Shown in pieces: positions 44,387 to 51,681 of a DNA stretch of 64,000 nucleotides. The first letter of the stretch is position 1. Every line of letters starts with the position of its first letter. Made by a program: the position numbers and the translations under genes. Source of the stretch: Nostoc sphaeroides. GTDB lineage: Bacteria > Cyanobacteriota > Cyanobacteriia > Cyanobacteriales > Nostocaceae. The notes beneath the pieces are model-generated. The model was not told the DNA's origin. It made no database searches and was given only the letters and a program-made list of their open reading frames with translations. The stretch spans positions 2,723,501 to 2,787,500 of the forward strand of contig NZ_CP031941.1 of the NCBI RefSeq assembly GCF_003443655.1, written 5' to 3'.

Positions 44387-44764
44387 ATGCCCAAACTTCA
44401 AAAATATTTCATTACCAATGCTGCATTCGATAAAGTTTATTTCAAATCGACAGCCGGACTTTATCAAAGTATTGGTAGTGGCGTGACTGGTATTTATCCA
44501 GCAGCAGAAAATGAACTTGATAGCCCCGAAGTTTCAATTAAAAGCCTTTTGCTAAAAGGCGTATTAATTCGGCTATCTGCAATCGTTTTAATCGAAAGCA
44601 AACGGCGTTCATTAGATTTACTTTGTAATAGATTAGTTTTTCCTGGTGTTCTTGATACCGCACTCGGTAAAAACTTTTTTATTACTGGTGGTTCTAGGGG
44701 ACAAATCAAATCTTTAAATCAACGAAGGCGACAAATTTCTAGAGGAAAAATATGGCAAAGTTAG
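44387..44764 (+). CDS. Structural paralogue B (~125 aa)
   Basis: The protein MPKLQKYFITNAAFDKVYFK continues STAGLYQSIGSGVTGIYPAAENELDSPEVSIKSLLLKGVLIRLSAIVLIESKRRSLDLLCNRLVFPGVL. It shares KxxKYxxTxxxxxxxFxSTAGLY and the following domain with paralogue C, and less with A. Its 3' end overlaps gene C by 13 bases. Confidence 0.78.
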   Translation: MPKLQKYFITNAAFDKVYFKSTAGLYQSIGSGVTGIYPAAENELDSPEVSIKSLLLKGVLIRLSAIVLIESKRRSLDLLCNRLVFPGVLDTALGKNFFITGGSRGQIKSLNQRRRQISRGKIWQS

Positions 44765-45114
44765 ACAAATATCTTGTGACTAGTGGAACAGCTAAATATG
44801 CTTTTCGCTCAACTGCTGGATTGTACGCCGGCGCTACGGCAACAGAAACAGGTGTGGCAGTTGCCATAGAAGCTGATCAGGACGTACCAGAATACGCAGT
44901 TAAGGAATTGCTAAAAAAAGGAATTTTGCGAAGAGTGACTGCTATTACTAAAACTGCATCTGGTAAGCCGGGGACACTACGGCTTTTATGTACCAAAGAA
45001 AAGCTAGCTACCATTTTGGATGCTCTCAAAGGTAATACTTACACTGTTACCGGTGGTGGGACTGGCACTATTATTAGCGTCGGCTTTAGCCGTCGTGTTG
45101 TCTCTCGTGGCTAA
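44752..45114 (+). CDS. Structural paralogue C (~120 aa)
   Basis: The protein MAKLDKYLVTSGTAKYAFRS continues TAGLYAGATATETGVAVAIEADQDVPEYAVKELLKKGILRRVTAITKTASGKPGTLRLLCTKEKLATILDALKGNTYTVTGGGTGTIISVGFSRRVVSRG. It is a clear tandem paralogue of B and a more distant one of A. Three adjacent copies of one ~120-residue domain suit repeating subunits of a shell, tube or fibre. Confidence 0.8.
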   Translation: MAKLDKYLVTSGTAKYAFRSTAGLYAGATATETGVAVAIEADQDVPEYAVKELLKKGILRRVTAITKTASGKPGTLRLLCTKEKLATILDALKGNTYTVTGGGTGTIISVGFSRRVVSRG

Positions 45115-45472
45115 TTGGGAATTGGTCGGGGAACTAACTGTTAGTAATAGCTGGCAGTTATTCCCTGCTGAGGTTATTTCAGATACTTTTCGCGTAACTA
45201 CCACTATTTTAAATTTAGATGATTGGGAAAAATGGAAGTTTAGAAGCGCTGCTTATTTACGTTTTCAATATGTAGATGGCAGTGCTTCCCCCAATTACTA
45301 TATTAAAGTGGTCAGTATTGCAACTATTTACCAATTTGCTGTACCGCAGGAACTCAGGCAGCAGGGATATGTAATTAGAACCCCTGGCATTATTCGGGCT
45401 TCTAGATATTTACCAATTACTCCTAACCAAATGTTTGCTCAATGGGCTTTCAAGTTAGAAGCCTTGATTTAA
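45107..45472 (+). CDS. Structural-operon protein 10, unknown
   Basis: I start this at GTG 45107, 8 bases inside the previous gene, giving about 121 residues. The frame is open to 45020, but that would overlap gene C by 95 bases. It contains WELVGELTVSNSWQLFPAEVISDTFRVTTTILN and LRFQYVDGSASPNYYIKVVSIATIYQ, the latter shared with the C-terminus of the 42919 product. Beta-rich, probably structural. Confidence 0.72.
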   Translation: MANWELVGELTVSNSWQLFPAEVISDTFRVTTTILNLDDWEKWKFRSAAYLRFQYVDGSASPNYYIKVVSIATIYQFAVPQELRQQGYVIRTPGIIRASRYLPITPNQMFAQWAFKLEALI

Positions 45473-45915
45473 TGATTACTACACAATCAACAATAGCTAC
45501 TACATCAAGTCCAGTAATCACAGTAACTCTAGAATCAGTTGGCGTATTTACCGGAATCCTTGTAAGTCTTTCTGTATTAGGAACTTTAGCAGTAAAGCTT
45601 GTTAATAATTTGAATAGCATTTCAACCTCAATTACCCAAATAAAAGAGGATTTGAAAGAACATGCTGATAATGCTGAAAAAATTAGAGGTTTAGAACATA
45701 AACTTGATTTACATATTCAAGACTATGTAAACAGGAAGGACACTGTAACTCTGCTAATTGCTCAAGTCACACAAACGGTAGAACATCGAACCAACCGCCT
45801 TTACACTTCCATGAAGGATATTGAAAATTTTTTGCAGACGCAGGGAACTTTTAAAATCAGGGAATTTCAGGATCTACGCAAGATTGAAGAAGAAAGCGCT
45901 TTTAATAAGCTGTAG
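45472..45915 (+). CDS. Membrane-anchored coiled-coil protein, last gene of the element
   Basis: Starting at ATG 45472 (overlapping the previous stop by one base), the 147-residue protein has one hydrophobic helix (VFTGILVSLSVLGTLAVKLV) then long heptad-like helices (NSISTSITQIKEDLKEHADNAEKIRGLEHKLDLHIQDYVNR). It could anchor a particle or filament at the membrane, or be a spanin/holin-like accessory. Its stop is only 12 bases from the element boundary. Confidence 0.75.
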   Translation: MITTQSTIATTSSPVITVTLESVGVFTGILVSLSVLGTLAVKLVNNLNSISTSITQIKEDLKEHADNAEKIRGLEHKLDLHIQDYVNRKDTVTLLIAQVTQTVEHRTNRLYTSMKDIENFLQTQGTFKIREFQDLRKIEEESAFNKL

Positions 45916-45927
45916 CGTTCACTGGGG

Positions 45928-45999
45928 ATTCAAGCGAGGTTATTAAGTAAGTACCTCATGAACGAAATCGATAAATATCCCCCCCTAGTTCTCAAATAA
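45928..45999 (+). pseudogene. cas1: cas1 3' fragment beyond the insertion
   Basis: The sequence reads (I)QARLLSKYLMNEIDKYPPLVLK and stop, the standard Cas1 C-terminus. It joins in frame to the left part ending ...TYQESFEI at 30541 when one ATTCA copy and the element are removed. The TAA at 45997 is immediately followed by a MITE. Confidence 0.93.
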
Positions 46000-46127
46000 G
46001 GGACTTCCAAGTAAAAAAATATTCCATTGCTATTGTTCACTGTTGACCGTTGACGGTTCACGAGTTTTCAGTCAACAGTCAATAGTCAACGACTTGAATG
46101 TGGAATAATTTATTTTTTGGAGTTCCC
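46000..46127. repeat. 128-bp MITE-like element between cas1 and cas2
   Basis: Imperfect terminal inverted repeats GGGACTTCCAAG...ATATTCCAT and ATGTGGAATAAT...TTGGAGTTCCC enclose internal short inverted phrases (GTTCACTGTTGACCGTTGAC against GTCAACAGTCAATAGTCAAC). A related end (GACTTCCAGTAAAAAAATAT) recurs near 60,329-60,348. It separates the cas1 stop from cas2. Confidence 0.75.
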
Positions 46128-46179
46128 TAATTAGTCATTCTCCCCCATCTCCCTCATCTCCTCACTCCCCACTCCCCTC

Positions 46180-46467
46180 ATGTATATTGTTGTCAGCTAC
46201 GACATTCCAGAAGATAAGCGTCGGACTAAAATCCATTCGGTTCTCAAGTCTTACGGGCAATGGATGCAACTGAGTGTGTTTGAGTGCGATATCACTCTCA
46301 CTCAGTATGCTAAACTGCGATCGCGTTTATCTAAATTGATAAAACCCGACACCGATAGCGTGCGCTTTTATTTTCTCTGTGGCTGTTGTCAGCGAAAAGT
46401 CGAACGCATTGGTGGAGAACAGCCACGAGACGAAACAATTTTCTTTGCTGAATCTGCTTCTAGCTAA
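46180..46467 (+). CDS. cas2: CRISPR adaptation protein Cas2
   Basis: The 95-residue protein MYIVVSYDIPEDKRRTKIHS has the Cas2 ferredoxin-like fold start with the conserved Asp in YDIPEDKRR, then GQWMQLSVFECDITLTQYAKLRSRLSKLI and DSVRFYFLCGCCQRKVERIG. It is intact, but its partner cas1 is destroyed, so it is an orphan unless another Cas1 acts in trans. Confidence 0.94.
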   Translation: MYIVVSYDIPEDKRRTKIHSVLKSYGQWMQLSVFECDITLTQYAKLRSRLSKLIKPDTDSVRFYFLCGCCQRKVERIGGEQPRDETIFFAESASS

Positions 46468-46735
46468 GTTCCTGTATCTCAAATGCGCGGAAGGGTAGGT
46501 GTACAAATTCCACAGCCCCAAAAAAATGCTTCTATCTCAACTCCAGCAAGGCTTTCAACCTATTAGTCGCCTAATCCTCATCCGCGCAACCTCTGAAATG
46601 CTTACCAAAATGCGATTTCAGCCTTTAAATTTTACTGGCGCTCTTTTCAAACGAATTCTCTAATGCTATGATTGCCGTTGAATCGCGCAACCGCACCTTG
46701 GAAACTAAATATAGCTTGGGTTTTAGGCTCCCGCC
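46468..46735 (+). promoter_or_regulatory. Leader of the CRISPR array
   Basis: The 268 bases between cas2 and the first repeat are the expected leader, since repeat polarity (3' end GATTGAAAC) places the leader upstream. No gene is seen. The promoter for the array transcript should lie here; I cannot define its boxes. Confidence 0.65.
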
Positions 46736-47489
46736 ATTGCAATTCATCAAAATCCCTATTAGGGATTGAAACATGCTTTTGCGCCTCTGTATTCATCTAA
46801 TGTGAATATTGCAATTCATCAAAATCCCTATTAGGGATTGAAACTTCGCACTTCGCTGCAAGTCCTTTTCACTGCTCGCTATTGCAATTCATCAAAATCC
46901 CTATTAGGGATTGAAACGAAGGTTTTCTCAACCTAAAACTCGTTTTCGCACTTCATTGCAATTCATCAAAATCCCTATTAGGGATTGAAACATAAAACTA
47001 TAAAATTGACTAATAAATTAGAAGTTAGATTGCAATTCATCAAAATCCCTATTAGGGATTGAAACGAAGCATGGGACGGAATGAAAAAGACTTGGAAGAA
47101 TTGCAATTCATCAAAATCCCTATTAGGGATTGAAACCCTGGCTTATGGCAAGCAAGAGTATCTTGTAAAGAATTGCAATTCATCAAAATCCCTATTAGGG
47201 ATTGAAACACAAGCTTTCTATGGTGGTAACATTCTCAACGGCATTGCAATTCATCAAAATCCCTATTAGGGATTGAAACTTGATGAAGCTGGTATTTTAT
47301 TAAATTCTCGTGAATTGCAATTCATCAAAATCCCTATTAGGGATTGAAACTGATTTTAAAATAGCTGATGATGGGACTGTAGATTGCAATTCATCAAAAT
47401 CCCTATTAGGGATTGAAACCTAAATAAGAAAGCGATCGCAAACTAGTTAAGTATTGCAATTCATCAAAATCCCTATTAGGGATTGAAAC
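46736..47489 (+). CRISPR. CRISPR array, 11 repeats and 10 spacers (type I-D)
   Basis: The 37-base repeat starts ATTGCAATTCATC and ends AGGGATTGAAAC. Copies start at 46736, 46808, 46881, 46955, 47029, 47100, 47172, 47243, 47314, 47383 and 47453, all apparently identical including the last. Spacers are 32-37 bases. CCCTATTAGGG inside the repeat forms the short stem used by Cas6. Spacer 10 (47420-47452) contains a full HIP1 octamer. Spacers 2 and 3 both include TTCGCACTTC. None obviously matches the 15.4-kb element by eye. Confidence 0.97.
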
Positions 47490-47615
47490 CATATTGTCAT
47501 GTAGCCAAAAATCTTTAGTCTACTTCAGTAGACTTTAGCTAAAAGCCAAAGAACTTTAGTTCGAGGCGGGTGAGGAAGCTAACAGTTAAGCTACTTTTAG
47601 CTTAAGTTGACACCT
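47490..47615. repeat. Post-array repeat region
   Basis: A hairpin AGTCTACT/AGTAGACT lies at 47517-47534, followed by AACTTTAGTTCGAGGCGGG and a terminal TTAAGTTGACACC. The latter two recur in the MITE at 60367-60465, so this is a related, partly decayed element between the array and xth. Confidence 0.65.
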
Positions 47616-48398
47616 TCAAAATTCCAAAATTACCGGCGTATGGTCGCTGGGTTGGGTTAATTTTCTAGGCGCAACATCGATAATGCAACTTGTAGCACGC
47701 TCATACAGAATAGGTGTGAGATAGTGATGGTCAATCCGCCAACCTAAGTTGCGACGGAAGGCGGCGGCGCGATAATCCCACCAGCTATAATTTCCGCCTT
47801 CTGTGGTGAACTTGCGAAAAGCGTCAGCAAACCCCAATTTCAGGATATCCCGTAAGGCTTGGCGCTCTGCTTCTGTTGCCATAATGTGATTTTCTGTACT
47901 CACTTGTTCGTGAATATCCTTATCTTCTAAGGCGATGTTGAAGTCACCGCACACACAAATTGCAGGTTCTGACAGCACCAACAATCGCAAATACTCGTGT
48001 AGCGCTGTCAACCAGCGCAATTTGTATTCATATTTTTCAGTTCCTACTGCTGCACCATTGGGTACATATAAGTTAACAATCCGAACACCATCAATTACAC
48101 CTGTAATCACTCGCTTTTGCTCATCCCATTCGTGGTGTAAATCTGGCAAAATCGCCCTAAAGCCGCTACTTACGTCTACGAGTGGCTGGCGGCTAATTAT
48201 GGCTACGCCGTTATAAGATTTTTGTCCTGAGACATAAAGCTTATAGCCTAACTGCTCAAAAGGCGATCGCGGAAACTCGGCATCCACAACTTTGGTTTCT
48301 TGCAAGCAGAGAATATCAACAGGATTGGCAGTTAACCAATCGATAACCTGTTCTAGACGAGTGCGAATTGAGTTGACATTCCAAGTAGCGATTTTCAT
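47616..48398 (-). CDS. xth: Exodeoxyribonuclease III / AP endonuclease
   Basis: The 260-residue protein begins MKIATWNVNSIRTRLEQVIDWL and has LCLQETKV (catalytic Glu), YVPNG, VCGDFNIAL (Asp and Asn) and QPSDHTPVIL (terminal Asp-His). All are ExoIII-family active-site motifs for base-excision repair of abasic sites. Full length, with a clean start. It is convergent to the CRISPR array. Confidence 0.95.
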   Translation of the reverse strand: MKIATWNVNSIRTRLEQVIDWLTANPVDILCLQETKVVDAEFPRSPFEQLGYKLYVSGQKSYNGVAIISRQPLVDVSSGFRAILPDLHHEWDEQKRVITGVIDGVRIVNLYVPNGAAVGTEKYEYKLRWLTALHEYLRLLVLSEPAICVCGDFNIALEDKDIHEQVSTENHIMATEAERQALRDILKLGFADAFRKFTTEGGNYSWWDYRAAAFRRNLGWRIDHHYLTPILYERATSCIIDVAPRKLTQPSDHTPVILEF

Positions 48399-48852
48399 TA
48401 GTTATCAGAATTTTTTGTAAATTAATAATTACAAATTATGTAATTATTGTACAGTTACTTAATATTTATAATTTCTGTTCCATTTCCCAATTACATTTAA
48501 ACCAAGCTTTAATGGCTTGATCCCATTGGATATTTTAGTAGTTTTCGCTACAAAATATTCCTTTTTGTAAGTTCTGCTACAAAATATTCTACCTCATTAT
48601 GATCCCCAAGGCAGATGCAACAAGTAAGTGATTTACTCTAAGTTATAAATATAGCTCAGGGTTGAGTTTTGCCGATAGTCGGTTAGATTTGTCGGTAAAA
48701 AATTTCCAGCACGGTTAACCATTATTGCGCTTTTTGTAGCCTATTAGGTTAATTTAAATGTCAAAAGAGTAAGTACAAATTCTCTTTCCTCATACAATAA
48801 TGATGCAACTCATTATATTGACGACAATTTCATAGACTGAACCAAAAAACTT
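48399..48852. other. Intergenic region between xth and the glycosyltransferase
   Basis: AT-rich, with no gene seen. A direct repeat CTACAAAATATTC occurs at about 48549 and 48579, each preceded by GTTTTCG/GTTCTG. The promoters of both flanking divergent genes should lie here. Confidence 0.5.
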
Positions 48853-49677
48853 ATGAAAATCGCTCAAGTTGCCCCCTTATGGGAAAGGGTTCTACCTCCT
48901 AATTATGGAGGAATAGAACTGGTAGTGAGTCGCTTGACTGATGAACTTGTTCGTCGCGGTCATGAGGTAACCTTATTTGCCTCTGGCGATTCTCAAACTT
49001 TGGCTTATTTACAAGCAGTTTATCCACAGGCATTGCGCTTAGATCCAAATATCAAAGAGTATGCAGTGTACGAAATGCTAGAACTAAGCCAAGTTTACCA
49101 GAGTGCTGCCCAATTCGATATTATCCATTCCCATGTAGGGATTTCGGCATTACCTTTAGCGAGTTTGATAACAACAACTTCTACAGTGCATACCCTGCAC
49201 AATGATTTTACAACGGGTAACCGTCACGTATTTAGCTACCACAAAAAGCAACCATACATCAGCATTAGTAACTCGCAGCGTCAAATCGATCTCAATTATA
49301 TTGACACGGTTTATAACGGAATTGAGCTAGCAGATTATCCATTCGTAGCCCAACCTTCAGAACCGCCGTATTTGGCATTTTTAGGTCGTTTTTCGCCAGA
49401 GAAAGGGTCACAACATGCGATCGCTATTGCTAAACAGAGTGGTTGGCGCTTGAAGATGGCAGGCAAAGTTGATGTCCAAGACTCTAAGTTTTTTGAACAA
49501 GAGATTGCCCCCCTCATAGATGATCAGCAAATTGAATATCTAGGCGAAATCAACCACGCCCAAAAAACTGAACTTCTGGGCAATGCTGCCAAATTATTCA
49601 AGACCGCATACAATCGAATGGTCGCATTCATGCTGCCAAAATCAACTTTTAATCAACTGCTTTTTTATCTAGCTTAA
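48853..49677 (+). pseudogene. Glycosyltransferase family 4, C-terminally truncated
   Basis: The N-terminal GT-B half is clear: MKIAQVAPLWERVLPPNYGG then IELVVSRLTDELVRRGHEVTLFASGDS, VYNGIELADYPF and LAFLGRFSPEKGSQHAIAIAK. After LGEINHAQKTELLGNAA (about residue 246) the family should continue into the donor-binding EPFGL...E motif. Here it changes to KLFKTAYNRMVAFMLPKSTFNQLLFYLA and stops. The active site is therefore missing. About 100 residues are lost, probably through an insertion or deletion near 49,590. Confidence 0.82.
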
Positions 49678-49706
49678 ACAATAACTTTTTTAAAGAGGAC
49701 ATTGGT

Positions 49707-49892
49707 ATGAGTACGAGAGCCAACACCTGCCCATGCTGCGGTGGTTCCCTCCTGCGCCATGCCCGACATGGTGAACTATATTGGTTTTGCCTGTCGTGCC
49801 GACAAGAAGTACCGCTATTAACTGCTACTCGCTTGCCTAATGTGGAAACCCGGAACACCGGAGTAGTTCCTCAGCCTGCGGTAAATTCTTAG
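49707..49892 (+). CDS. Small zinc-ribbon protein
   Basis: The 61-residue protein MSTRANTCPCCGGSLLRHAR continues HGELYWFCLSCRQEVPLL. The CPCC and CLSC pairs form a zinc ribbon seen in many short cyanobacterial proteins. AGAGGA lies about 9 bases upstream. The following zinc dehydrogenase is 150 bases away and probably separate. Function unknown. Confidence 0.78.
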   Translation: MSTRANTCPCCGGSLLRHARHGELYWFCLSCRQEVPLLTATRLPNVETRNTGVVPQPAVNS

Positions 49893-50045
49893 TTTGATGG
49901 CATTTTAAATTAATAAAAGCCTACTAGAAATCAAGACTAATTTAAGCTGCTAGATCCCCGACTTCTTAAAGAAGTCGGGGATCTGAACATCACTAACCTC
50001 TCAAAACTTTTGAGACATACCATTAGCTTCAACTGATAAAATCGG

Positions 50046-51095
50046 ATGGAGCTAATTGATAGGTTTAAAGCTTTGTTAGCAGCGTTACTTTATGGGCAAG
50101 AAGATTTAAGTTTAGAAGAAGTTCCTGACCCCACTCCGGCGGCTGGCGAAGTTGTAATTCAAGTGGGCGCAGCAACAACTTGCGGTACAGATTTGAAAGT
50201 CTGGCGGCGTGGTGGTCATGCCAAAATGCTGATACCGCCGACGCTGTTTGGTCACGAAGGGGCTGGGCGAATTGTTGCCTTGGGTGTAGGGGTGACAAAT
50301 TGGCAAATAGGCGATCGCATTGTCGCTAATAATTCCGCACCATGCATGAAATGCTTTTTTTGTCAACGTCAAGAATATTCATTATGTCCGAATCTGACAT
50401 GGAATAATGGAACTTTTGCCCAATACTTGAAAATTCCTGCACCGATAGTAGAGCATAATTTATTGCAGATTCCCGATGAATTGCCGTGGGAATTGGCAGC
50501 GATGACGGAACCCTTAGCTTGTGTATTGCATGGTATAGCACGTTCTAACGTCAAAGCCAAAGATCAAGTAGTCGTCTTAGGAGATGGAGCGATCGGGCTG
50601 ATGTTTGTGGCGGCGTTGAGTGGGAAAGCTGAGGTGTTGCTGTGGGGAGGTAATAACCACAGGCTAGAAATTGGTCAGAAATTGGGTGCAACCCAAACCT
50701 TTAATTATCATCAAATCCCGGATATTCCCAGCGTAGTGAAAGAACTTACCCAAGGATGGGGTGCAGATGTAGTGATTGAAGCAACAGGTGTACCAAGTGT
50801 TTGGGAAACTGCTATCGCCTGCGCCCGTCCTGGTGCTACAGTCAACTTATTCGGTGGATGTCCACGGGATACCAGCATTACTGTCAACACAGAACAGCTA
50901 CACTACAGCGAACTAACTATCAAAGGCGTGTTTCATAATACACCAAAGTATGTGCAGGAAGCGCTGGCACTGATTGCTAGTCGCAAAATTCCCTTTGAGT
51001 TACTTATTAGTGAACAGCGGCCATTAAAAGATTTAGAACAGGTGTTTTGTGAGATGAAGGCGCGTCAGGTAATTAAGGTAGCCATGATTCCTTAG
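50046..51095 (+). CDS. Zinc-dependent medium-chain alcohol dehydrogenase
   Basis: The 349-residue MDR-family protein has the catalytic zinc ligands in TTCGTDLKVWRRGGH and FGHEGAGRIV, the structural zinc cysteines in CMKCFFCQRQEYSLC, and the NAD(P) motif VVLGDGAIGLMFVAAL. It resembles sorbitol/threonine dehydrogenases. The substrate cannot be deduced. The likely true start may be the TTG at 50076, giving the usual ALLYGQEDLSLEEVP N-terminus, but ATG 50046 is also open. Confidence 0.88.
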   Translation: MELIDRFKALLAALLYGQEDLSLEEVPDPTPAAGEVVIQVGAATTCGTDLKVWRRGGHAKMLIPPTLFGHEGAGRIVALGVGVTNWQIGDRIVANNSAPCMKCFFCQRQEYSLCPNLTWNNGTFAQYLKIPAPIVEHNLLQIPDELPWELAAMTEPLACVLHGIARSNVKAKDQVVVLGDGAIGLMFVAALSGKAEVLLWGGNNHRLEIGQKLGATQTFNYHQIPDIPSVVKELTQGWGADVVIEATGVPSVWETAIACARPGATVNLFGGCPRDTSITVNTEQLHYSELTIKGVFHNTPKYVQEALALIASRKIPFELLISEQRPLKDLEQVFCEMKARQVIKVAMIP

Positions 51096-51228
51096 ATCGT
51101 GTTAGTTACAGTGTCATACGAATTCTGTATGAAGATGTGCATAATAAAACCCCCCTGTAGTCCCCCCTTACTAAGGGGGGACGGCGTAGCTGGGGGATAA
51201 ATATATGCAGCTTTACAAAGAAACCGTA
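51096..51228. other. Spacer with a CCCCCTT-type hairpin
   Basis: CCCCCCTTA (51164-51172) and TAAGGGGGG (51173-51181) form a strong short palindrome after the dehydrogenase gene, suitable as a terminator though without a T-run. Confidence 0.5.
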
Positions 51229-51520
51229 TAACAAGCAAATGCTGTCGCTCAACAAGCAAATGCTGTCGCTCAACAAGCAAATGCTGTCGCTCAACAAGCA
51301 AATGCTGTCGCTCAACAAGCAAATGCTGTCGCTCAACAAGCAAATGCTGTCGCTTAACAAGCAAATGCTGTCGCTCAACAAGCAAATGCTGTCGCTCAAC
51401 AAGCAAATGCTGTCGCTCAACAAGCAAATGCTGTCGCTTAACAAGCAAATGCTGTCGCTCAACAAGCAAATGCTGTCGCTCAACAAGCAAATGCTGTCGC
51501 TCAACAAGCAAATGCTGTTG
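51229..51520. repeat. 21-bp minisatellite, about 13.5 units
   Basis: The unit AACAAGCAAATGCTGTCGCTC is repeated head to tail; two units have CTT for CTC. Because 21 is a multiple of 3, several frames stay open on both strands (LSLNKQM or DSICLLS/RQHLLVE repeats). No ribosome site or independent protein supports translation, so I treat it as non-coding DNA. Confidence 0.92.
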
Positions 51521-51521
51521 T

Positions 51522-51627
51522 CTCGTTCCCAGTCTCCGACTGGGAATGCCCAATTAGAGGCTCCGCCTCAAGACTTGCGGCAAGAGCCGCAATTGAAGTG
51601 CATTTCCAGCAAGAGGCTGGAAACGAG
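51522..51627. repeat. MITE-like repeat with CTCGTTCC...GGAAACGAG ends
   Basis: CTCGTTCCCAGTCTCCGACTGGGAATGC at the left and GCATTTCCAGCAAGAGGCTGGAAACGAG at the right form imperfect inverted ends. Internal hairpins are GAGGCTCCGCCTC and TTGCGGCAAGAGCCGCAA. Pieces of the same element recur at about 53,720-53,745 and 53,949-53,980. Confidence 0.75.
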
Positions 51628-51681
51628 CTTTTAAAAGGATTTGCGGGAGAGGTTCTTCCACTTCTTCCCAATGCCTAAAAC

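Larger units (their letters stand above)
30544..45932. mobile_element. 15.4-kb IS110-type element inserted in cas1
   Basis: ATTCA at 30539-30543 and again at 45928-45932 flank the insertion. Removing one copy and everything between restores cas1 in frame: ...QESFEI then QARLLSKYLMNEIDKYPPLVLK and stop. The left end is an IS110-family recombinase gene on the minus strand whose TGA stop lies in the repeat. A bridge-RNA-like segment follows its start. About 14 kb of cargo then fills what would be the long (LE) side of the IS. There are no terminal inverted repeats, as expected for IS110. A nested or two-step origin, with a separate element entering the LE tip, is possible; a tyrosine recombinase gene inside (37111) keeps that open. 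Confidence 0.85.

Noticed and set aside
45020-45106. Longer start for the 45107 gene giving a hydrophobic N-terminus
   Set aside because: It would overlap the paralogue C gene by 95 bases, and the hydrophobic stretch is that gene read in another frame; GTG 45107 fits operon spacing.
30544-45932. Standard prophage
   Set aside because: I see no terminase, portal, major capsid, sheath, lysin or packaging ATPase; only fibre- and coat-like proteins and recombinases.
47081-47269. 62-codon frame across the CRISPR array
   Set aside because: It consists of translated repeats and spacers.
46773-47452. Self-targeting spacers against the 15.4-kb element
   Set aside because: By eye none of the ten spacers matches the element or flanks; a computed search would be needed to exclude imperfect matches.
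51092-51634. Repeat-protein genes on both strands over the minisatellite
   Set aside because: Open frames are an automatic result of a 21-bp unit; both strands and several frames are open, with no ribosome site and no unique protein domain.
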